Assembly: GCA_902588965.1 (NCBI GenBank)
Contig: CACIRD010000001.1
Location: forward strand, 174,942 to 238,941
Length of the DNA: 64,000 nt
Source: an uncultured Pelagibacteraceae bacterium
GTDB lineage: Bacteria > Pseudomonadota > Alphaproteobacteria > Pelagibacterales > Pelagibacteraceae
Reading direction: 5' to 3'
The notes beneath the pieces are model-generated. The model was not told the origin of the DNA, made no database searches, and saw only the letters and a list, made by a program, of their open reading frames with translations. This document shows, one piece after another, positions 7,965 to 14,788 of this stretch (position 1 is its first letter; each line of letters starts with the position of its first letter). A program made the position numbers and the translations under genes.

Positions 7965-8074
7965 TATACCAAAACTATACCACAAATAATATGGGTACAC
8001 TTTAAAATATAGGACATAAAAAGTTAAATGGTATGATGGAAATTATTATCAGATATTATAAGATAGTATAAGAT
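7965..8074. repeat. short direct repeats at 10-11 bp spacing
   Basis: TATACCA occurs at 7965-7971 and 7976-7982 (11-bp period), with a near inverted copy TGGTATG at 8029-8035. TATAAGAT occurs at 8057-8064 and 8067-8074 (10-bp period). Spacing of one helical turn places the repeats on one face of the DNA, as in arrays bound by recombinases or repressors. The repeats are seen in the sequence; a protein-binding role is inference, and AT-rich DNA raises the chance background. Confidence 0.5.
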
Positions 8075-8177
8075 GCTTATAGACCAGAACCCTAAAATTT
8101 AATTAAAAAAATAAATTTTTTTAATCATTGAAAATTAAATAATATAGTTTATAAAAGAATCAGAGAGGTTATTTAAG

Positions 8178-8324
8178 ATAACTGACCAAGATGGAAGGCC
8201 TATATACAATTATTATTATAGACCTACAGATAGTGTATATTGGCCTTCCATTAAAGAGTTTGTTGCTTGGAAACGAAGCAGAGTACAGTGTTATAAAATA
8301 ATCCTTTCGAAAAAAATAAACTAA
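8178..8324 (+). pseudogene. 48-codon open frame with AGAGAGG ribosome site but ATA in the start position
   Basis: The frame is open from 8148 to a TAA at 8322-8324 and contains no ATG, GTG or TTG. A strong Shine-Dalgarno-like AGAGAGG ends at 8168, nine bases before an ATA codon at 8178. The frame from there begins ITDQDGRPIYNYYYRPTD and contains PSIKEFVAWKRSRVQCYKI, a protein-like composition with W, Y and R that is unusual for random AT-rich sequence. It could be a small gene whose ATG mutated to ATA, a gene using a rare start, or a fragment. No family is recognised. Confidence 0.4.
8192..8250. repeat. 16-bp inverted repeat (one mismatch), 27-bp spacer
   Basis: The left arm TGGAAGGCCTATATAC (8192-8207) and right arm GTATATTGGCCTTCCA (8235-8250) are reverse complements except at one position. 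The arms contain the GC-rich core GGAAGGCC/GGCCTTCC, which stands out in this AT-rich region. As RNA it would form a strong hairpin; as DNA it could be an operator or recombination site. It lies inside the start-less frame at 8178-8324. Confidence 0.75.
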
Positions 8325-8328
8325 TAAA

Positions 8329-8398
8329 TGAACCAAAGGGTTCGTTATTGGAATGTAGGTCTTATTAATTCATTTCTTTAACCTATTCCTTTGGTTCA
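8329..8398. promoter_or_regulatory. 11-bp perfect inverted repeat upstream of the RHH regulator gene
   Basis: TGAACCAAAGG (8329-8339) and CCTTTGGTTCA (8388-8398) are perfect reverse complements separated by 48 bp. The right arm ends 14 bp before the ATG of the ribbon-helix-helix protein at 8413 and just before its ribosome site (AAGGAA). The position and symmetry suggest an autoregulatory operator with two half-sites, or a leader hairpin. Operator function is inference. Confidence 0.5.
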
Positions 8399-8412
8399 GG
8401 AAGGAACAGACA

Positions 8413-8796
8413 ATGGATAAAAGAAAGTACAAATCAATAGCAATTGACATTAATTGCTATAGAAAAATAGAAGACCTCACTACTGCATTAACGCCAGGTC
8501 TTACTTTATCAAAAGCTCAAGTTGTTAGAACTTTAGTTAACCAAAAAAGTTCAGGTAAAAATGCTAATCAAACAATCGTTGGATTATTCTCAGAACACAC
8601 ACCTCAACAAAGAGCAGAAATATTGAAGGATATAGATGATAAAATGATCAAACTTTTAGATCTTGAGGAAAAGGAATTGCCATGGTTAAATTGCAATGAC
8701 TTACCAACTAAGTGGGTAAAAGTGATGGAAGATTTGAGACTTGTTGTAGCTAAACTTAAATATGAACAGTTTCAAGATGAAAGGATTGTAAACTAA
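8413..8796 (+). CDS. putative ribbon-helix-helix DNA-binding protein
   Basis: 127 residues. The N-terminal part KYKSIAIDINCYRKIEDL, followed by LSKAQVVRTLVNQK (residues about 33-46), has the beta-strand/helix/helix pattern of MetJ/Arc/CopG-type ribbon-helix-helix proteins, with alternating hydrophobics in the strand. The rest (QQRAEILKDIDDKMIKLLDLEEKELPW) is helical and acidic, possibly for oligomerisation or a partner. It is the first gene of a four-gene plus-strand cassette and is preceded by a perfect inverted repeat it may bind. Its stop overlaps the next start (TAATG). No closer family is recognised. Confidence 0.55.
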   Translation: MDKRKYKSIAIDINCYRKIEDLTTALTPGLTLSKAQVVRTLVNQKSSGKNANQTIVGLFSEHTPQQRAEILKDIDDKMIKLLDLEEKELPWLNCNDLPTKWVKVMEDLRLVVAKLKYEQFQDERIVN

Positions 8797-9074
8797 TGAA
8801 AAATAAATTAGATGAAATTATTAAAGAAAGGTTAGACAACAGACAAAAATGGAGAAATTATCTTGGTTGGTCTTTAACACACAGGGATTTAGCTTCGAAT
8901 GCAAAGAAATTATTCTACAAAGATAAACCTTTTTTAAATTTAATATTAAAATTGTACTTTCTTCCATACAATACATTAAAGTATTTCTACTACATATGTG
9001 ATCGTCATAGATTTGAAATGATTGAAACTGAAATTCGTATGCTTAAAGGTGAAAAGGATGACGAAGAAAAGTAA
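8796..9074 (+). CDS. hypothetical protein of the accessory cassette
   Basis: 92 residues and not recognised. A basic N-terminal half (KERLDNRQKWRNYLGWSL) is followed by an aromatic, hydrophobic stretch FLNLILKLYFLPYNTLKYFYYI (written here only to show position, about residues 46-67), which could be an amphipathic or membrane-associated helix. An acidic tail follows. The start overlaps the previous stop (TAATG), and its 3' end overlaps the next gene by 17 bases. Coupled translation with its neighbours implies a shared role that cannot be named. Confidence 0.5.
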   Translation: MKNKLDEIIKERLDNRQKWRNYLGWSLTHRDLASNAKKLFYKDKPFLNLILKLYFLPYNTLKYFYYICDRHRFEMIETEIRMLKGEKDDEEK

Positions 9075-9438
9075 AGATTATAATCGTAATCCCAATGGAT
9101 CTAATCAATGGGAAACAAGAAGCATTGAAGAGATACAAAAAATAATAAACAAACACCCTAAAAATTGGACAAAAAAAGATTTTAGAGGTGAAGGAAAAAA
9201 TAACCAAAATAAAATACTTACAAGAAAAGAAACAGAAAGATCTGGTTTAGTTTTTAGAATTGTTGGTGGAGTAAAACAATATCAAAATGGTAAATTGAGA
9301 TGTTCAATGTGTGGAGTTTTTAAAGATCTAGAGAAATTTCCAAATGATAAAAGTACTTCAAATGGTAAAAGAAGCAATTGTTCTGAATGTGATGTTGTTA
9401 GAAATGAAACATACAGAAAAAGTATTAAAGTGAAATAA
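9058..9438 (+). CDS. small zinc-knuckle protein (phage-type CxxC...CxxC)
   Basis: 126 residues from the ATG at 9058, chosen because AAAGGTG lies just upstream and because the earlier in-frame ATG at 9022 lies deep inside the previous gene. The C-terminal part has CSMC, then about 20 residues with FKDLEKFPNDKSTSNGKRSN, then CSEC. This matches the zinc-binding head seen in phage HNH or endonuclease VII-like proteins, but no nuclease domain follows. The N-terminal part begins NPNGSNQWETRS, resembling the WESRS of the next gene. A nucleic-acid-binding role is inference. Confidence 0.55.
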   Translation: MTKKSKDYNRNPNGSNQWETRSIEEIQKIINKHPKNWTKKDFRGEGKNNQNKILTRKETERSGLVFRIVGGVKQYQNGKLRCSMCGVFKDLEKFPNDKSTSNGKRSNCSECDVVRNETYRKSIKVK

Positions 9439-10017
9439 ATGAATTTTAAAGAGTTTTTAGAAAATCAAATAAAAAAAGGGAAAACTGAGTGGGAGAGTAG
9501 AAGTGAGTTGATTAGATCTTCAGGCAATAAGGCAAATGGTCATATATATAGAGTTCTAAAAGAATATGAAAATAAATTTAAATTCGGATCAGTTATAGAA
9601 ATTAAAAATAAAGAAATTTATAAATATTTTAAATTACAACCAAAAAATAGCTTAATAAGTGTTGAAGGAGCAGTAAAAATTATTAATAAAAATTTGTCAA
9701 AAGATGCACAGATAAGTGAAACGATAATATACAATAGGCTTGATGATCCAAAATTTAATTTAAATAATTTAAAAGGACAAACTTTAGACAATCAAGTTTC
9801 AAAAACAGCCGTTTATAAAGTGAAAATTTCTGATAGTTTTAAAGAGAAGTTAAGAAAAATAAGAAAACCTGGAATATATTTATATTTAGAAACTACTCAA
9901 ATAGGCAATACTACTTTAAGGTTAAAAACTGATGATCAATACGGTAATATTAACAAGTCATTTCCACCAAATGAAGATAGCATAAAAATAATAACAAAAT
10001 TAATAGATGAGCAATAA
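9439..10017 (+). CDS. hypothetical protein, last gene of the accessory cassette
   Basis: 192 residues, starting directly after the preceding stop. Not recognised. The N-terminal region has TEWESRSELIRSSGNKANGH, similar in its WE[ST]RS core to the neighbour at 9058. The middle, SVEGAVKIINKNLSKDAQISETIIYNRLDD, looks like a winged-helix or DNA-binding-type helical segment (weak impression). The C-terminal part is beta-rich (GIYLYLETTQIGNTTLRLKT). It is charged, has no membrane segment or signal peptide, and converges on the SGNH gene with a 65-bp gap. Confidence 0.5.
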   Translation: MNFKEFLENQIKKGKTEWESRSELIRSSGNKANGHIYRVLKEYENKFKFGSVIEIKNKEIYKYFKLQPKNSLISVEGAVKIINKNLSKDAQISETIIYNRLDDPKFNLNNLKGQTLDNQVSKTAVYKVKISDSFKEKLRKIRKPGIYLYLETTQIGNTTLRLKTDDQYGNINKSFPPNEDSIKIITKLIDEQ

Positions 10018-10082
10018 AAATAGAGATCCATATCTAATCAGTGATGTTTATTTATTTTTTACGCTTATTTCAAATACATTTG

Positions 10083-11249
10083 CTATCTACAAGCAAGTAT
10101 TTTTTTGTAAAAACTCTCTGCTATAATTTCATTTCCCTTAGGTAAAAGATGTTCACCTTCCGCAAAAACCTCAGTTTCAGTATCATCTAAAACTTTTGAC
10201 ATATCGTAAAAGCATCTTTTTCCAAATTGATGAGATTTATTTGATATTTTTTCATAAGTTATTTTTATAAATCTACCCTCCCAGCCCCTTAATGCTAGTC
10301 TTTCATCAATTGATTTTCTTTCATCATTAGTAAGTTTTTTTTTACTTATTAAAGGAAAAGGTTGCAAAGACGTAATCACTTTTATTTTATGTCTAATCCC
10401 TATATCGTGATTTTGTAGCATGTTTTCAACAAATATATTTGAAACCTCTTCTGCGTTTTTATTTAGATATTCATCATCTACAATTTTTTTTTGGTTAGAA
10501 TCTGATTTAGAATATTTTTTTCCATGATAATAAGCAACCATTAGTCTATATGAAGCTGTAACTGATAAAAAAGTTTTCAAAGATTTTTTAATTTTTCCAA
10601 AAAAAGACTGGGTTTGAATTGTGTCAAAACTTCGAGACAAAAGTCTTGCAGCATATGGAGCTATACCTCCTGGCTCACCTCCATAGCTAACTACATCAAG
10701 GTCATTAATACCTTCATAAAATATTGCAATATCAGGTATTACACCATGTCTCAATAATTCACTAAACTTATTATGTGATTGCGAAGACATCCACCAGCCT
10801 GTACCATAATTTATAACTTTAAAACATCCACCATTATCATTTAGTTTTTTTGCAAGATAAGATGGGTAAGTCATAGAATCTGGGACAGCAACACCCAAAG
10901 TTGTTGAGCCACCAAAAGTAAATACTAATTTTGCATCTGGTTTTTCACAATTTCCATGGGTTTTTCTAATACCTTCTTTATTAATATTTATAGTTTTTGA
11001 TTTATATTCAGTTTCTTTAAATGCAACGAACTTTGCGTATTCTTTCTTCCAGTTATAATCTAAAACATCTTTGTAATATTCTTCTCCATACCATTGTTTT
11101 TTTATTATGGGGGAAATCATCCAAACATCTCGAGAAATTTTAATTTTTTCAATAATTATCGCAGTAATTTCAATTAATATCAGCAATAAAAAAACCATCA
11201 AAGTAGAAAATACAAAAGTCTTTTTTAATTTGAAGGTAAAATAGTTCAT
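10083..11249 (-). CDS. membrane-anchored SGNH/GDSL-type hydrolase
   Basis: 388 residues. One hydrophobic segment at about 11-33 anchors the N-terminus, so the catalytic part is likely periplasmic. Block I is TFGGSTTLGVAVPDSMTYPSYL with the nucleophile Ser in GGST. The block III-like YEGINDL supplies the Asn. The C-terminal AEGEHLLPKG supplies the catalytic His, but the residue three before it is Glu where the family usually has Asp. Such enzymes remove or transfer acyl or acetyl groups on lipids or polysaccharides; the substrate is unknown. It is on the minus strand with the GSDH-type gene 56 bp upstream. Confidence 0.72.
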   Translation of the reverse strand: MNYFTFKLKKTFVFSTLMVFLLLILIEITAIIIEKIKISRDVWMISPIIKKQWYGEEYYKDVLDYNWKKEYAKFVAFKETEYKSKTININKEGIRKTHGNCEKPDAKLVFTFGGSTTLGVAVPDSMTYPSYLAKKLNDNGGCFKVINYGTGWWMSSQSHNKFSELLRHGVIPDIAIFYEGINDLDVVSYGGEPGGIAPYAARLLSRSFDTIQTQSFFGKIKKSLKTFLSVTASYRLMVAYYHGKKYSKSDSNQKKIVDDEYLNKNAEEVSNIFVENMLQNHDIGIRHKIKVITSLQPFPLISKKKLTNDERKSIDERLALRGWEGRFIKITYEKISNKSHQFGKRCFYDMSKVLDDTETEVFAEGEHLLPKGNEIIAESFYKKILACR

Positions 11250-11305
11250 GTTTTTTTATAATAAATTATTATAAAAGTTTTTCAAATTTAAAGTTTAAAA
11301 GGATC

Positions 11306-12562
11306 TTATTTTTGAATAATTCCTATGGAACCGCTCATTTCAAGAGTAAATAGAATAGTTTTCTCTTCATCTAAATACAATATATCCCTTACTCTATCAC
11401 CAACAAAAATTTCCTCGAAATAAATAATTTTTTCAAAATTTTCATCAAATTCAACTCTATAAATTGTTTTTTTATTTAAGGATCCAAATAAAAAATTATT
11501 TTGCCAGAAATTTGCAAAATCGTTTGGCAACTTTATTATTTCGGAGATACCTATGGATGGAACAAAAGAAAAAATTGGCTCTTCAAACCCACTTTTTTTA
11601 TGGTTTTTTTTGTAATTTACTAAATCTTCATCTTTTTTTCTAAAATATTTATCCCCATATGAAGCCACAGGCCATCCGTAGTTTTTATTTTTTTGTATTT
11701 TATTTATTTCGTCACCACCAGCAGGTCCATTTTCAGTTGCTATAACTAAATCTTTATCAGAATATAATCCAATAATATTTCTGTGCCCCTTTGAAAATAT
11801 TTCGTACTCAGAAGTTTTTTCATTTATTAAAAGTACTTTCCCACAAATATTATTTTCTGATAAGTTTTCTAGATTTGGTCTATCAACTTTTCCTAGCCAT
11901 CTTGTTGTAAATAGTAGTCCATTGTTACTATCATTATTTAAATGTTTCATTTTACCAGCATGTGCTGGTTGAAAAATACACTCATTATTTTTTGCTTTAA
12001 AAATTTCCTTGAAATCAATACTTTTCAGATTATTTAGTGACGATTTATAAATAGATATATAAATTTCTTTATCAACGTTTTTTTTATAACCTGATACATA
12101 AATGTTATTTTCATTTATGTATAAGTCCGAAACGCTTAAAAAATTTAAATTTGTATCTATTTTTTTAAAAGTATTTTTTTTATTTAAAAAATTTTTAATA
12201 TTTGAATAATATAAATTATTATTCTTATCTATAAGAAATATATTTTTTTTATTTTTTTCTATATAAAAAGTATAACAGGTTCCAATATAGCAATCATTAA
12301 TAGTTAAAAAATTTTGTTTTTTTTGAAAAAAACTTAAATTAATAAAATGAGTTTCTGGAAGGAAATTAGTATTATAGTCATTTAAAAATCTTGGAATAAT
12401 CTCATCTCTTTTAAACTTTAAAATTTTTTTAATATCTTTTGCATAGTTGTAAGTTTTTAGGTTTTGGGTGTTGTTTACATATACCAGAAGTCCACATAAA
12501 CTTATTAAAAAAATCCAAAATAAAACTAGTGCGAACTTATTAATTATATTAAATAATTTCAT
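11306..12562 (-). CDS. soluble-type PQQ sugar dehydrogenase (GSDH/YliI-like), membrane anchored
   Basis: 418 residues. After an N-terminal hydrophobic segment (about 11-30) the C-terminal half shows the glucose/sorbosone dehydrogenase signature. HAGKMKHL is followed by SKGHRNIIGLYSD, then ATENGPAGGDEINKI and KNYGWPVASYGDKY, which include the catalytic His, metal and PQQ-contact segments. The N-terminal third is divergent. Family members oxidise aldose sugars in the periplasm with bound PQQ. The start is 38 bp from the divergent glycosyltransferase start, so promoters there overlap. Oxidation of a glycan-linked sugar would fit the neighbours but is inference. Confidence 0.75.
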   Translation of the reverse strand: MKLFNIINKFALVLFWIFLISLCGLLVYVNNTQNLKTYNYAKDIKKILKFKRDEIIPRFLNDYNTNFLPETHFINLSFFQKKQNFLTINDCYIGTCYTFYIEKNKKNIFLIDKNNNLYYSNIKNFLNKKNTFKKIDTNLNFLSVSDLYINENNIYVSGYKKNVDKEIYISIYKSSLNNLKSIDFKEIFKAKNNECIFQPAHAGKMKHLNNDSNNGLLFTTRWLGKVDRPNLENLSENNICGKVLLINEKTSEYEIFSKGHRNIIGLYSDKDLVIATENGPAGGDEINKIQKNKNYGWPVASYGDKYFRKKDEDLVNYKKNHKKSGFEEPIFSFVPSIGISEIIKLPNDFANFWQNNFLFGSLNKKTIYRVEFDENFEKIIYFEEIFVGDRVRDILYLDEEKTILFTLEMSGSIGIIQK

Positions 12563-12600
12563 TTTTTTTGCTTATATAGTATAAATAAATTACCTCCACA

Positions 12601-13683
12601 ATGAACAAAAATGTAATTATTTTTATGCCCTCAATTGAAGAGGGTGGTGTTGAAAAAAATTTGTTTATAGTTTCTAATTATCTTCAAAGTAAAGGACTCA
12701 AAATATCAATTTTAACATGTAATTCTGAAAAAAAAGAAAATTTTCATAAAGATGTAATTTTTATTGGTACAAAAAGTAAATTTTGGCAGAATAAAAATAG
12801 ATTAATTAAATATTTTGTCTGTCTATTCTTACTATTCATTAATTTAATTAAAAAAAATAAAAATACATTGGTTTTTGCTTTTCAGGCAAATATATATGCT
12901 ATTTTAGTTGCTAAAATTTTAAATGCTAAAATTGTTACAAGGTCAAACTCTTCCCCACAAGGATGGTCTAAAAATTACTTTAAAAAAAAATTATATTCTC
13001 TTTTAATTCACTTAGCTGATGATATAATGGTTAATTCAATTGAATTTAAAAAAGAATTTAAAAAAAATTTTAATTTAAATGCTGAATGTATATATAATCC
13101 TTTTAAAAAAATATCTTTAAAACTTCATAAAAAAAAAAATAATAAACACAAAAATTTAAAAATTTTATCAGTAGGAAGATTAACAGATCAAAAAGACCAT
13201 TTAACCTTACTTAAAGCAACTAAACTTATTAATTTTAAACTTAATCCAAAAATAACTATTATAGGAAAGGGAGTTGAATACAATTATTTGCAAAACTTTG
13301 TAATGAAAAATAAATTAGAAAAAAAAGTAAAACTTGTAGGTTTTAAAAAAAATCCTTATCGAGAAATAATAAGTACAGATATTTTGGTTTTGACATCTAA
13401 GTTCGAAGGTTTGCCTAATATTTTGTTAGAAGCACAGTTTTTTAAAAAATATATTATTTCTACAAATTGTCCTACCGGACCAAAAGAAATATTATTGAAT
13501 GGAAAAGCTGGAGATCTAATTCAAGTTGGAAATTATAAACAATTAGCTCAATTGATAAATAATTTTAAAAAAAGGAAAAAATTAATTTTAAAAAAAATAA
13601 AGACTGGAACACGTAACTTTGATCGTTTTGAATATAAACTAAATTGCGACAAGTATTATAAATTCGTCAATCGAAACTTTTAA
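12601..13683 (+). CDS. glycosyltransferase family 4 (group 1)
   Basis: 360 residues. The N-terminal IFMPSIEEGGVEKNLFIVSNYL is the GT-B acceptor-side start with the GG-E loop. The donor side includes ILSVGRLTDQKDHLTLLKA, ITIIGKGVEYNYLQ, and the EX7E-type segment FEGLPNILLEAQFF. It transfers a sugar from a nucleotide donor to a lipid- or glycan-linked acceptor on the cytoplasmic face; the exact sugars are unknown. It is divergent from the GSDH gene and converges on rlmB with a 17-bp overlap of coding ends, leaving no room for a terminator. Confidence 0.87.
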   Translation: MNKNVIIFMPSIEEGGVEKNLFIVSNYLQSKGLKISILTCNSEKKENFHKDVIFIGTKSKFWQNKNRLIKYFVCLFLLFINLIKKNKNTLVFAFQANIYAILVAKILNAKIVTRSNSSPQGWSKNYFKKKLYSLLIHLADDIMVNSIEFKKEFKKNFNLNAECIYNPFKKISLKLHKKKNNKHKNLKILSVGRLTDQKDHLTLLKATKLINFKLNPKITIIGKGVEYNYLQNFVMKNKLEKKVKLVGFKKNPYREIISTDILVLTSKFEGLPNILLEAQFFKKYIISTNCPTGPKEILLNGKAGDLIQVGNYKQLAQLINNFKKRKKLILKKIKTGTRNFDRFEYKLNCDKYYKFVNRNF

Positions 13684-14416
13684 TTTTGCTATTTACTATA
13701 AAATGGAAAGCTATTGCCGCACTATTAGATATATTTAAGCTTTCAACATTTTTACTAATATTAATTTTAACTAAGTAATCAGTGTAGTTTAATGTATGTT
13801 TACTTATCCCATAACCCTCTGATCCAAATAATAACACATTATTCCCTTGCCACTTAACTTTTTTGAAATCCTCTTTACCTTTGGAGTCAAATCCATATAC
13901 CCAAAAATTTTTTTCTCTTAAGTATTTTAAGGTAGTATTTATATTTGATACTGGAAAAATATTTAAATGCTCAATTGAACCACTAGCTGACTTATACATT
14001 AACTTGCTTTCTGACGGAAAATGCCTTTCTTTTAGAATAATACCGTCTATATCAAATGATGCAGCACTTCTAATAATTGATCCAATGTTTCTTGGGTCTG
14101 TCACGTTATCCAAACAAACAAAATTTAAATCATTTCTTCCCTTAATAAACTCTTTAAGTTGGATATTATTTATATGTTCAATTTCTGCTACGTAGCCTTG
14201 ATGAGTTATTCCTTCTTTATTGGAATATTTATCTAATTCTTTTTTAGTTTTAAAAAATACTTTTACATCTTTTAATAAATTTTTATTTTGATTTTCTCTA
14301 TGAATATTTTTTTTACTTTCTTCAGTCAAAAATACCCGCAATACATTCCGATTGGGGTTTTTAAGGGCCTCTATTACTGGATGTTTGCCCAATATAAAAA
14401 ATGATGATTTATTCAT
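13667..14416 (-). CDS. rlmB: 23S rRNA 2'-O-methyltransferase of the TrmH/SpoU family (RlmB type)
   Basis: 249 residues. The N-terminal FILGKHPVIEALKNPNRNVLRVFL is the RNA-binding substrate domain (L30e-like). The three SPOUT motifs are present: NVTDPRNIGSIIRSAASF, LLFGSEGYGIS and SLNISNSAAIAFH, which form the knotted SAM site. RlmB methylates G2251 of 23S rRNA in E. coli; this exact target is inferred from the domain pattern. It is on the minus strand, divergent from the tRNA-Tyr/tuf unit, and overlaps the glycosyltransferase end by 17 bp. Confidence 0.88.
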   Translation of the reverse strand: MNKSSFFILGKHPVIEALKNPNRNVLRVFLTEESKKNIHRENQNKNLLKDVKVFFKTKKELDKYSNKEGITHQGYVAEIEHINNIQLKEFIKGRNDLNFVCLDNVTDPRNIGSIIRSAASFDIDGIILKERHFPSESKLMYKSASGSIEHLNIFPVSNINTTLKYLREKNFWVYGFDSKGKEDFKKVKWQGNNVLLFGSEGYGISKHTLNYTDYLVKINISKNVESLNISNSAAIAFHFIVNSKIKSFD

Positions 14417-14470
14417 AAATTATTACATGTTTTACACGTTTTTTTGCACCTTTTGGTAACAATTCTAATA

Positions 14471-14498
14471 TTGCATTTATGACATAAAAATATATAAA
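14471..14498 (+). promoter_or_regulatory. probable sigma-70 promoter of the tRNA-Tyr/tRNA-Gly/tuf unit
   Basis: TTGCAT (14471-14476) and TATAAA (14493-14498) are separated by 16 bp. They lie about 50 bp upstream of the first tRNA of the unit, in the only spacer large enough for its promoter. Confidence 0.5.
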
Positions 14499-14527
14499 AC
14501 GCTTGTTGTTTAAAGCTTTATTGAACA

Positions 14528-14543
14528 AGGGGACGCTTCCCCT
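14528..14543 (+). other. GC-rich 6-bp hairpin in the leader of tRNA-Tyr
   Basis: AGGGGA (14528-14533) pairs with TCCCCT (14538-14543) around a four-base loop, ending 7 bp before the tRNA-Tyr 5' end. It is strikingly G+C rich for this genome and has no T run after it, so it is not a terminator. A role in processing or in stringent/GC-discriminator control is possible but unproven. The 3' arm could also pair with the tRNA 5' strand. Confidence 0.45.
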
Positions 14544-14550
14544 GCGAATA

Positions 14551-14636
<86 letters not shown>

Positions 14637-14678
14637 TTCAATTAAAGTTTTAAAAACTTGGAGTGTGAACTTGGTTAC

Positions 14679-14752
14679 GCGGGTGTAGTTCAATGGTAGA
14701 ACGCTAGCCTTCCAAGCTGGATGTAAGGGTTCGATTCCCTTTACCCGCTCCA
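14679..14752 (+). tRNA. tRNA-Gly(UCC)
   Basis: 74 bases. The acceptor GCGGGTG pairs with TACCCGC, with discriminator U and an encoded CCA. The anticodon loop CTTCCAA gives UCC. The D-loop and T-loop (TTCGATT) are canonical. It lies 36 bp before the tuf start, probably in the same transcript. Confidence 0.97.
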
Positions 14753-14788
14753 AAAATTAAAAAAATTAAAATGAGGTGAAAAAAAGTA

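Larger units (their letters stand above)
7872..8412. other. 541-bp stretch without a normal gene, rich in short repeats
   Basis: This is the longest non-coding stretch of the window, in a genome where gaps are usually under 60 bp. It holds helically spaced short repeats (7965-8074), an open frame without a standard start codon (8178-8324), a 16-bp inverted repeat (8192-8250) and an 11-bp inverted repeat (8329-8398) directly before the first accessory gene. It must also contain the tRNA-Thr promoter on the minus strand. No integrase frame could be read on either strand. Confidence 0.6.

Noticed and set aside
8191..8301. 36-codon plus-strand ATG frame inside the inverted-repeat region
   Set aside because: It has no ribosome site and a repetitive hydrophobic composition; the overlapping frame with AGAGAGG is more protein-like.
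14771..14779. ATG-AGG-TGA minigene overlapping the tuf ribosome site
   Set aside because: It is most simply the GAGGTG Shine-Dalgarno sequence with a chance ATG before it; nothing shows that it is translated.
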